Part shown: positions 6,772-12,255 of the stretch, in pieces
Layout: every line of letters begins with the position of its first letter
Numbering within the stretch: the stretch's first letter is position 1
From: Solobacterium sp.
GTDB lineage: Bacteria; Bacillota_I; Bacilli_A; Erysipelotrichales; Erysipelotrichaceae
Direction: 5' to 3'
DNA: 12,255 bases
Assembly (NCBI GenBank): GCA_017419465.1
Contig: JAFOLE010000016.1
Span: forward strand, 1 to 12,255
The notes under the pieces: model-generated
What the model saw: only the letters and a program-made list of their open reading frames with translations
Told to the model about the DNA's origin: nothing
Database searches by the model: none
Program-made: the position numbers and the translations under genes

Positions 6772-7526
6772 TAACAGACAAAGCTCAGATAATAGGGGAG
6801 CTGCTTTCTCCACCAGGGCCAGTCATGTGCGACATCGTCACCCCAGAAATCGACCCATGCGGGAATATTCTTGTATTCAAACAGTTCCTTCATACGCGCG
6901 CTGTCTTCCTGCATCGGATGTTCCCAGGCGCCGCGTCCGCAGCAGAGGATGATGTCCCGGTGACGGTACATCTCGACGTACGGGTGGTCATACGGCATGC
7001 CGTTGATGTAATCCACCGGCGAGTTGGCATATACCAGATCGTCGAAGTAGTCGCCGAAGAACAGACGGGCATTGTATGCGCCGGAGAGGGCGATACACCC
7101 GGAGAAGATGTCCGGTCTTCTCAACATGAAGTTCAGCGCATGGGTTCCGCCCATCGAGCATCCCGTTGTCAGAATGCCGGCCGCGTAGTGGCCGTTGTTG
7201 GCATCCTTGTTGATATCGAAGATGCGCGGGCAGAGCTCATCGCAGATGTAATTCACATACGCTTCCTGGTTCTGAATGCGGGCCCGGTTGTCCCAGCTCT
7301 TGGAAGACCAGGAGTTGACGTCGTTGGAGTCGCAGCAGAACATCTGAATCCGTCCTGCGTCAATGAACTCCTTTGCACAGTCGATCATTCCCTGGTTTTC
7401 GTAGTCGAAGAATCGTCCGTCCTGGGAAGGGAATACGAGGATCGGTTTTCCGGCATGTCCGTAAACCTTGAACTCCATATCCCTGCCGAGGTTGCTGCTG
7501 TATTCCTTGTAGTATTCTGTCTTCAT
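6771..7526 (-). CDS. Esterase-D-type alpha/beta hydrolase
   Basis: A 251-residue hydrolase of the putative-esterase family (Pfam Esterase, PF00756: esterase D, Fes and mycolyltransferase relatives). The nucleophile is S124 in GCSMGG (122-127), and the catalytic histidine is H234 in DVAHDWPWW. The acid is probably E202 or D208 in the GAWEHPMQED stretch. The GKPILVFPSQDGRFFDYEN segment near the N-terminus is the strand and oxyanion region usual for this family. It has no signal peptide, so it acts in the cytoplasm. Its ATG overlaps the stop of the ATP-grasp gene (ATGA), so the two are translationally coupled and probably act on the same compound. The substrate is unknown. Confidence 0.85.
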   Translation of the reverse strand: MKTEYYKEYSSNLGRDMEFKVYGHAGKPILVFPSQDGRFFDYENQGMIDCAKEFIDAGRIQMFCCDSNDVNSWSSKSWDNRARIQNQEAYVNYICDELCPRIFDINKDANNGHYAAGILTTGCSMGGTHALNFMLRRPDIFSGCIALSGAYNARLFFGDYFDDLVYANSPVDYINGMPYDHPYVEMYRHRDIILCCGRGAWEHPMQEDSARMKELFEYKNIPAWVDFWGDDVAHDWPWWRKQLPYYLSFVC

Positions 7527-8779
7527 TTCTTCTTTGCCTTCTTTTTGGCCGGCTGTTCCGTTACTTCCTCTGCCTTGCGTTCCACCGAAGGTTTGCGCTC
7601 ATAGACAAAGCGCATGAATTCCATGACTTCTTCTTCGGTGCGGAAACGTGCGATATAGGCTTCATCACCCATGGCACTGCCGAGGATGGACGGCATGCGT
7701 TCATGCATGCAGATTGCCTGGCCGTACTTCTTGTAAACATCTGCCATCGAATTCTGATAGGCAATATAATCCCGCTTTCCGGTATAGGCACAGAAATACG
7801 GACGCTCGGTATCATAAAGACCTTCGTTGAACATCGCCATGTTCGCATAGATGCGGTATACGTTGATGTCATTTGCGAAGTTCATCATATCCGGTGTATA
7901 TCCTCCGGGCGGACGCATGTTGACTTCAAGGCCTACGAGATCGCCTTTCTTTCCAAGGCCCGGTTTGTCTTCGGACAGCCGGAAGTATTCCGTATGGAAG
8001 AAGCGGGCGCGGATATCAAACGCCTTGATGACTGCGCTTCCCATCCGGTCGAGGTCTTCGGGAACTTTCCGGACACTGTAGTAGAAACATTCGCCCTTCA
8101 TGTTCACGATGTCCATGATCGGCTCCGGGAATACATGGGAGGTGCGGAAGATGATGTTTCCGTCCTGATCGGTGATGCCGTCATAGCTGACGATATATCC
8201 CGGAACGAATTCTTCCATGATGTACTGTGTCTTGAGATTCTGCCTGTAGAAATCCTCAAGCTGCGCATCATTGGCGATCTTCCAGGTCGCATTGGCGCCG
8301 ACGCCGTCATCCGGTTTGACGATGACCGGATAGCCGACTTCCCTGATGAACTTCTTTCCTTCTGCCAGGGTGGACACAAGGTGGTAGCGGGCAACCGGAA
8401 CACCGGCTTTCTCATAGAATGCCTTCATATTGGACTTGGTCTTGTAGCGCATGACCGAGTCGCTCTTGTCGCCGGATGTGATGTTGAAGTCTGTGCGCAG
8501 GCGTGCATCCTGCTCGAGCCAGAACTCGTTGTTGCTTTCAAGCCAGTCAATCTTGCCGTGCTTATGCGCAAACCATGCGACGGCGCGGTACATCTGATCG
8601 TAATCCATCATGGAGCCGACCTGATAGTACTCGTCCATCGATTCCTTCAGTTCCTGAGGGAGTGAATCATACGGATCTTCACCGATGCACAGCGAAGTTC
8701 CGCCGACTTCCTTCCAGGCTTTCGGAAACTGGTAATACGTTCTTGGAAAATTTGGAGAGATAAACACAAAATTGCTCAT
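7523..8779 (-). CDS. ATP-grasp domain ligase
   Basis: A 418-residue protein of the ATP-grasp carboxylate-amine/thiol ligase superfamily, whose members activate a carboxylate as an acyl phosphate and join it to a nucleophile. The ATP-binding lysine is K155 in PVIVKPDDGVGAN, the hinge pair is E189/E190 in IMEEFVPG, and the metal-binding residues are E285 and N287 in LEVNMRPPGGYTPD. The N-terminal 110 residues form a pre-grasp domain (FVFISPNFPRTYYQFPKAW). The C-terminus ends in a lysine-rich tail, KKKAKKK, unusual for a soluble ligase. The ATG at 8779 has GGCGGA 7 nt upstream; the in-frame TTG at 8785 is too close to that site. It shares an operon with the esterase at 6771-7526. The product is unknown; a peptide- or amide-forming role fits the family. 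Confidence 0.85.
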   Translation of the reverse strand: MSNFVFISPNFPRTYYQFPKAWKEVGGTSLCIGEDPYDSLPQELKESMDEYYQVGSMMDYDQMYRAVAWFAHKHGKIDWLESNNEFWLEQDARLRTDFNITSGDKSDSVMRYKTKSNMKAFYEKAGVPVARYHLVSTLAEGKKFIREVGYPVIVKPDDGVGANATWKIANDAQLEDFYRQNLKTQYIMEEFVPGYIVSYDGITDQDGNIIFRTSHVFPEPIMDIVNMKGECFYYSVRKVPEDLDRMGSAVIKAFDIRARFFHTEYFRLSEDKPGLGKKGDLVGLEVNMRPPGGYTPDMMNFANDINVYRIYANMAMFNEGLYDTERPYFCAYTGKRDYIAYQNSMADVYKKYGQAICMHERMPSILGSAMGDEAYIARFRTEEEVMEFMRFVYERKPSVERKAEEVTEQPAKKKAKKK

Positions 8780-8907
8780 ATTCAAATCCGCCTTCCGTTA
8801 CTACTTAGTATTTATAAATGATACCACAAACAAACAGGCACAATATGACCCCGATGCAAAGTTGTAAACGATACCAATGCCCAATTCGCACGATTTCATG
8901 GAAAAAC

Positions 8908-8927
8908 TTGACACTTCGGTCTATAAT
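8908..8927 (+). promoter_or_regulatory. Promoter of the riboswitch-permease transcript
   Basis: A perfect TATAAT at 8922-8927 lies 19 nt before the first aptamer helix, the right place for a start near 8934. A perfect TTGACA at 8908-8913 is also present, but only 8 bp separate the two boxes. They therefore cannot be the usual -35/-10 pair, and the true -35 is presumably a weak one near 8899. Between 8797 and 8900 nothing beyond AT-rich leader and promoter-like sequence of the divergent ATP-grasp gene is seen. Confidence 0.5.
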
Positions 8928-8946
8928 GCACATGTCTTACATATCG

Positions 8947-9014
8947 CATCACATATGCTTTCGAATCCGGCGAAAGTGTTTCTACCCTGCGGCCTTAACT
9001 GCGGGACTGTGATG
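8947..9014 (+). ncRNA. Purine riboswitch aptamer, guanine/hypoxanthine type
   Basis: P1 is formed by CATCACA (8947-8953) and TGTGATG (9008-9014), a perfect 7-bp helix. P2 is CTTTCG/CGAAAG with a 7-nt loop AATCCGG. The conserved J2/3 TTTCTACC follows, then P3 CCTGCG/TGCGGG with a loop containing CCTTAA, and J3/1 GACT. The base that pairs with the ligand is C9007, which specifies guanine or hypoxanthine; adenine aptamers have U there. It stands in the leader of a purine permease gene, as expected. Ligand binding should lower permease expression through the terminator at 9031. Confidence 0.93.
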
Positions 9015-9030
9015 TTTTTGTTTTTTCCGG

Positions 9031-9074
9031 ATACTTCTGCGAACAGGGGATGGTATGCAGGAGTATTTGTTTTT
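9031..9074 (+). terminator. Riboswitch-controlled intrinsic terminator
   Basis: ATACTTCTGC (9031-9040) pairs with GCAGGAGTAT (9057-9066), 10 bp with one G-T pair, and is followed by TTGTTTTT. It lies between the aptamer and the permease start and is the expression platform. The 5' arm can also pair with GCGAAAGTGT (8970-8979) of P2/J2-3 with one mismatch, a possible antiterminator when no ligand is bound. Confidence 0.75.
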
Positions 9075-9114
9075 CAGGGGATATGGAAAGACGAGAAGGG
9101 GGTAAACATTTTAC

Positions 9115-10482
9115 ATGTTTGAAAAGTTTTTTAAACTCAAGGAAAACGGTACCGATGTAAGAACAGAAGTCATTGCCGGCATTACGACCTTCATGACCAT
9201 GGTCTACATCCTTGCGGTCAACCCGAGCATTCTGGAAGCTTCCGGAATGGACAGAGGTTCGATCCTTACAGCTACAGCGGTCGCTTCCGCGATTGCCTGC
9301 TTCTGTATGGCAGCGTTCTCCAACAAGCCGTTCGCACTGTCCGCAGGTCTTGGTCTCAACGCCTACTTCGCATATACCGTATGTATCGGTATGGGTTACC
9401 CGTGGCAGGTTGCGCTGACCGCAGTATTTGTGGAAGGTGTTGTATTCATTCTTCTTTCCCTCACCAATGTTCGTGAGGCAATCTTCAATGCCATCCCGGC
9501 CAGCTTGAAGGTAGCGGTATCTGTCGGTATCGGCTTCTTCATTGCCTTCATCGGTGTTCAGAACGCCGGCCTGATCGTTGACGGTTCCACACTCGTCACA
9601 CTGTTCGGCTTCAACGCATCCATCGCAAACGGCACATTCACCACACAGGGAATCACAGTTATCCTTGCGCTTGTCGGTGTTATGATCATTGCCATAATGC
9701 TGGTCAAGGGCGTAAAGGGCTACATGCTGTATGGCATTCTTCTCACCTGGCTGCTCGGCATCATCTGCCAGCTGCTCGGTATCTATGTACCGAACCCGGA
9801 GGCAGGCTTCTACTCCGTCATCCCGACTGCGATCTTCTCCGCACCGGCTTCCATGGCGCCGACCTTCATGAAGCTTGACTTCTCCTACATCGCAACCCAT
9901 ACACTCGACTTCATCGTCGTTGTATTCGCATTCCTGTTCGTCGACATCTTCGATACCCTGGGAACCGTCATCGGATGTGCTTCCAAGGCTGACATGCTTG
10001 ATGAAGAGGGCAAACTGGACGGCATCAAGGGCGTTCTGCTCGCAGACGCAGTCGGTACCACTGTCGGTGCCTGCCTTGGTACTTCCACAATCACAACATT
10101 CGTTGAATCTTCTTCCGGTATCTCCGAAGGCGGCCGCACCGGTCTTACTTCCGTTACCACCGGTATTCTCTTCCTGCTGGCACTGTTCTTCAGCCCGCTG
10201 TTCCTCACAATCCCGAGCTTTGCGACAGCTCCTGCGCTGATCGTTGTCGGCTTCCTGATGATGCAGCAGGTCACAAAGATTGACTGGACTGATCTCACAG
10301 AAGCGATTCCGTGCTTCTGCTGCATTACCATGATGGGCTTTGCATACTCCATCTCCGATGGTATTGCATTCGGTATCGTCAGCTTCACAATCCTGAAGCT
10401 TCTGACCGGCAAGGCAAAGGATCTCAACGTTCTGCTCTGTGTTCTGAGCGTTCTGTTCATCCTGAAGTACTTCCTCATCTGA
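9115..10482 (+). CDS. pbuG: NCS2-family (AzgA-type) guanine/hypoxanthine permease
   Basis: A 455-residue integral membrane transporter that imports purine bases with protons for salvage. The length and the long series of hydrophobic segments (about 12-14 helices in the family) fit the AzgA branch (PbuG, GhxP, AdeP). Visible family motifs are FALSAGLGLNAYFAY (73-87), VFVEG (104-108), FVDIFDTLGTVIG (275-287) and GTSTITTFVESSSGISEGGRTG (322-343), the last two in the substrate-binding core. Guanine or hypoxanthine as substrate is inferred from the guanine-type riboswitch upstream; the protein alone would not exclude adenine. AAGGGGG lies 12 nt before the ATG, a slightly long spacing. It is a single-gene transcript, ended at 10511. 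Confidence 0.9.
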   Translation: MFEKFFKLKENGTDVRTEVIAGITTFMTMVYILAVNPSILEASGMDRGSILTATAVASAIACFCMAAFSNKPFALSAGLGLNAYFAYTVCIGMGYPWQVALTAVFVEGVVFILLSLTNVREAIFNAIPASLKVAVSVGIGFFIAFIGVQNAGLIVDGSTLVTLFGFNASIANGTFTTQGITVILALVGVMIIAIMLVKGVKGYMLYGILLTWLLGIICQLLGIYVPNPEAGFYSVIPTAIFSAPASMAPTFMKLDFSYIATHTLDFIVVVFAFLFVDIFDTLGTVIGCASKADMLDEEGKLDGIKGVLLADAVGTTVGACLGTSTITTFVESSSGISEGGRTGLTSVTTGILFLLALFFSPLFLTIPSFATAPALIVVGFLMMQQVTKIDWTDLTEAIPCFCCITMMGFAYSISDGIAFGIVSFTILKLLTGKAKDLNVLLCVLSVLFILKYFLI

Positions 10483-10508
10483 TTGAATTCATATCAGAGT
10501 CAGACATG

Positions 10509-10560
10509 AAAAAACCCTGCGGAACATCCTTCCTTGTGGAGGAAAACCGCAGGGTTTTCT
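10509..10560. terminator. Bidirectional terminator between the permease and YhhN genes
   Basis: AAAACCCTGCGG (10511-10522) pairs perfectly over 12 bp with CCGCAGGGTTTT (10547-10558). The loop holds a smaller CCT/AGG hairpin. T runs flank it on both strands, so it can end both the permease transcript and the converging YhhN-family transcript. Confidence 0.85.
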
Positions 10561-10578
10561 TGTGCCGGAATGAAGCGG

Positions 10579-11247
10579 TCACTGACGCATCGCAAGCAGG
10601 CTGATCGCAATGAACAGCTGCCCTGCATAATACAGGGAAAGATTCGTGACCCGCAGGCTGAACTTTCGTTCCTTTCCGAACGTGTTGAGAATCAGAACGA
10701 TGTCACTGATCAGAAACAGAAATGCGCCCGCCGCAAAGATCGTATGAAACAGGGATCCTTCCGCAATCAGGTTGCCGATGGATACGCAGTTGAGCAGAAC
10801 CACCGCACCGATGTAGACGATGCCGAAGATCCTGAATGCTTTTTCTGCAGTGATCTTTGAGAAGATCCAGACCATAAGCAGGGCGGTCAGTACAATCGCC
10901 GCAATGATGGAGATCAGCTTGGTGCGGCATTCCGGGAATACCGCAAGCAGATAACAGATGTGACCGGCAAGAAAGACGAGGATGCCTGCGAGAAAGACGG
11001 GTTTTGCGTGCTGTTTCAGCACATAGCGCAATCCCAGCAGGATATCCGCAATCATGCCGAGCACAAGGCCGATCGTGATCATCCTTGCAGGATAGGTTCC
11101 GTTGGAGTTGGTGAGTCCGAGAATGACAAAGCAGAGGCTTGCAAGCCCCTTGAACATGACGGCGCGTGTAAAGCGGTCCTTCCGTTCTTCAAGAATGCAG
11201 TACGTGGACAGTAAAAGACACAGAACGATCAGAACAATATTATTCAT
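10579..11247 (-). CDS. YhhN/TMEM86-family membrane protein (lysoplasmalogenase-like)
   Basis: A 222-residue multi-pass membrane protein with about eight hydrophobic segments. Family positions seen are K33 in MFKGLASL, ADILLG (67-72), FLAGHICYLL (92-101), FLISDIVL (178-185) and YYAGQ (206-210). These acid and histidine residues in membrane helices match the YhhN family (Pfam PF07947). Its vertebrate member TMEM86B hydrolyses the vinyl ether bond of lysoplasmalogen. Some anaerobic Bacillota make plasmalogens, so a related lipid role is possible but not shown for bacterial members generally. AGGGGGC lies about 8 nt before the ATG at 11247. It is monocistronic and converges with the purine permease gene. 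Confidence 0.82.
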   Translation of the reverse strand: MNNIVLIVLCLLLSTYCILEERKDRFTRAVMFKGLASLCFVILGLTNSNGTYPARMITIGLVLGMIADILLGLRYVLKQHAKPVFLAGILVFLAGHICYLLAVFPECRTKLISIIAAIVLTALLMVWIFSKITAEKAFRIFGIVYIGAVVLLNCVSIGNLIAEGSLFHTIFAAGAFLFLISDIVLILNTFGKERKFSLRVTNLSLYYAGQLFIAISLLAMRQ

Positions 11248-11312
11248 TATTAAGCCCCCTGATTCCTGTTACTTACAGAATACAACAGTTTTCTGCGGTT
11301 TTTAACACACGG

Positions 11313-11336
11313 TATAATGATGCTGTATCAGGAGGT
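11313..11336 (+). promoter_or_regulatory. -10 box and ribosome binding site of aroQ
   Basis: TATAAT at 11313-11318 has no good -35 partner. GGAGGT at 11331-11336 stands 7 nt before the ATG at 11344. This decides that start over the in-frame ATGs at 11317 and 11320, which lie upstream of the binding site and overlap or abut the -10 box. Confidence 0.6.
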
Positions 11337-11343
11337 ACCTGTC

Positions 11344-11640
11344 ATGAATCAGCTGGAAGAAAACCGCGCCGTGATCGGTGATGTGGATCAGGAGATGGCA
11401 CAGCTCTTTGTGCGGCGTTTTGAAGCGGTTCGCAAAATCGCACAGTATAAGATGGAACGGGGACTGCCGGTGCTTGACCGGTCCCGGGAAGAGGCACTGA
11501 TTGCCGAAAAGGAACAGCTGGTTCCTCAGGAGCTGCGTCCCTATTTCCGGATGTGGTATGAAGGCATGATGGGCGCATCCAGAGCGTTTCAGAGTGATCT
11601 GATTGCCCGGCATACAGACGGTTCCGCTGCAGAGGAGTAA
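11344..11640 (+). CDS. aroQ: Chorismate mutase, AroQ type (monofunctional)
   Basis: A 98-residue all-helical enzyme that converts chorismate to prephenate, the first committed step towards phenylalanine and tyrosine; cytoplasmic dimer. Every active-site position of the E. coli P-protein mutase domain aligns without gaps: R8 (R11), R25 (R28), K36 (K39), D45 (D48), R48 (R51), E49 (E52), S79 (S84) and Q83 (Q88). It should therefore be active. The length is that of a stand-alone domain; no dehydratase or dehydrogenase is fused. Its last codons contain the GAGGAG that serves as ribosome binding site for the next ORF, so the two are coupled. Confidence 0.9.
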   Translation: MNQLEENRAVIGDVDQEMAQLFVRRFEAVRKIAQYKMERGLPVLDRSREEALIAEKEQLVPQELRPYFRMWYEGMMGASRAFQSDLIARHTDGSAAEE

Positions 11641-11648
11641 GACAGAAC

Positions 11649-11915
11649 ATGTCCCGTTACATACTGAATGAGGGATATGCGCTGCGGGGCTGGAAGGGTC
11701 TGCCGTTTGCGCTGCGGTATCCCGATCCCCATAAGACCGAATTCTTCGATAAGGAAAGCTACCGTGTTGTCTATGCGCTCGACGGAGCGCATGACATCGA
11801 TGAAGCGGCGAAGGTTGCCGGCGGGGAATGGGACGACCAGTTCCAGTACTGCACGGAAAACCATTACCGCAGAATCTATCCGCGGGACAGTTCGAATGCC
11901 GGATTCCCGGACTGA
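11649..11915 (+). pseudogene. Truncated ORF resembling the N-terminus of radical SAM maturase-like proteins
   Basis: An 88-codon ORF, 8 nt after aroQ. Its start is well supported by GAGGAG 11 nt upstream, within the aroQ end. The opening YILNEGYALRGWKGLPFAL, then an FFDKESYRVVYALDGAHDIDEAA stretch and a W-D-D-Q-F-x-Y-x-x-ENHYRRI segment, resemble the leader region of radical SAM/SPASM peptide-maturase-like proteins. Those continue straight into the CxxxCxxC cluster motif; here that motif and the whole barrel are missing. The ORF stops at a TGA (11913); in the same frame 40 further codons with four cysteines run to TAA at 12036-12038. A deleted remnant is the simplest reading. A genuine small protein cannot be excluded. 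The homology is from memory of such proteins. Confidence 0.45.
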
Positions 11916-12070
11916 GCGGCATCGGTTGAGGAAGGAAGCCACTGCGGCACCAACGATGCCTGCGGTCAGAGCGCGGTCGTATATACGGGCTTCCGTGTAG
12001 ATTGCCTGATGCTCAACTGCACAAAGGCATGGAAGTAACGCGTCAGCGCGATTGAAACTGATTCATCAAA

Positions 12071-12110
12071 GAAGAGGGAACGGATCTGTTCATGCAGGTC
12101 CGCTCTTTTT
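12071..12110 (+). terminator. Intrinsic terminator after the aroQ unit
   Basis: CGGATCTG (12081-12088) pairs with CAGGTCCG (12095-12102) with one G-T pair and a 6-nt loop. AGAG/CTCT can extend the stem past a bulge, and five T's follow. It ends the aroQ-plus-remnant transcript. Between 11916 and 12070 no other feature is seen beyond the in-frame continuation of the remnant. Confidence 0.7.
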
Positions 12111-12121
12111 GCGTACGATAA

Positions 12122-12255
12122 TTTGTCAATTTAAGCGCAACAATCTTTGTGAGTGGCATTAAATACTTCGGATGGTGTCTGATATCCCAGGCACTTTCTC
12201 GGTCTGTTGTTGAGTAGTTCTATCTTTTCCGCAAGGTCTTCCTCTGCCACTTCCG
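12122..12255 (-). mobile_element. One end of an IS30-family insertion sequence
   Basis: The transposase C-terminus runs in from the right edge. The sequence just past its stop codon (TTTGTCAATTTAAGCGCAAC on the plus strand, about 12123-12142) has the look of an IS30-type terminal inverted repeat overlapping the end of the gene. The exact boundary is uncertain by several bases because the other end is outside the window. Confidence 0.6.
12131..12255 (-). CDS. IS30-family transposase, C-terminal end
   Basis: The last 41 codons of a transposase that enters from the right edge, ending at TAA 12133-12131. The peptide reads KIELLNNRPRKCLGYQTPSE and then VFNATHKDCCA. The NNRPRK-x-LG(Y/W)-x-TP-x-EVF block is the hallmark C-terminus of IS30-type DDE transposases, next to the last catalytic helix. 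The catalytic residues themselves are off the window, so activity cannot be judged. Confidence 0.85.
   Translation of the reverse strand, partial: EVAEEDLAEKIELLNNRPRKCLGYQTPSEVFNATHKDCCA

Noticed and set aside
7703..8665. 320-codon plus-strand open frame opposite the ATP-grasp gene, and a similar one opposite the esterase (6720-7604)
   Set aside because: Both oppose well-supported genes, lack ribosome binding sites and show no motif.
8947..9014. Adenine specificity for the riboswitch
   Set aside because: The ligand-pairing base in J3/1 is C (GACT), which specifies guanine/hypoxanthine; adenine aptamers have T.
8995..9900. 301-codon minus-strand open frame across the riboswitch terminator and permease
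   Set aside because: It is antisense to the riboswitch and permease; its low-complexity C/D/G/E-rich product is typical of a shadow of hydrophobic codons.
1..12255. CRISPR array, rRNA, prophage or complete integrative element
   Set aside because: No regularly spaced repeats, no rRNA sequence, no integrase or phage structural genes were seen. The only mobile DNA is the IS30-type end at the right edge, and no duplication flanking tRNA-Leu was noticed.

Overview
The window looks like chromosomal DNA of a Bacillota (Firmicutes) bacterium of intermediate G+C. The support is strong GGAGG-type ribosome binding sites, a purine riboswitch ahead of a purine permease, a tRNA-Leu without an encoded CCA, compact intrinsic terminators and Gram-positive-type gene families. 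A gut Erysipelotrichia or Clostridia member would fit, but that is an impression from gene style and was not tested.

Layout. At the left edge is the N-terminal part of an ankyrin-repeat gene (-), divergent from a one-helix membrane-anchored protein of unknown function (+). Next come a PLP aspartate aminotransferase of the MocR/Rv3722c-like class (-) and, divergent from it, an alpha/beta-hydrolase esterase (+). That esterase converges on tRNA-Leu(UAG) (-) through a shared bidirectional terminator. On the minus strand, from about 6677 down to 3758, lies a likely three-gene membrane operon: a small one-helix protein, an ABC ATPase with two N-terminal FHA-like domains, and an ABC-2 type permease. 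The permease overlaps the ATPase by 8 nt. Together the last two look like a split version of the FHA-FHA-ATPase-permease fusion known from mycobacterial Rv1747. The next minus-strand unit (8779 to 6771) pairs an ATP-grasp ligase with an esterase-D-type hydrolase through a 4-nt ATGA overlap.

Divergent from this pair is a guanine-type purine riboswitch, an intrinsic terminator and an NCS2/AzgA-type purine permease (+). A bidirectional terminator separates the permease from a converging YhhN/TMEM86-family membrane protein (-). The right end holds a monofunctional AroQ chorismate mutase (+). It is followed and translationally coupled to an 88-codon ORF that resembles only the N-terminus of radical SAM peptide-maturase-like proteins and is probably a remnant. 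The window closes with the C-terminal end of an IS30-family transposase (-), so the right flank has seen rearrangement.

Most of the window is ordinary housekeeping and transport. The parts most worth a second look are the FHA-ABC operon with its unknown partner, the ATP-grasp/esterase pair, the tRNA-Leu promoter embedded in an upstream terminator hairpin, and the truncated radical-SAM-like ORF beside the insertion sequence.
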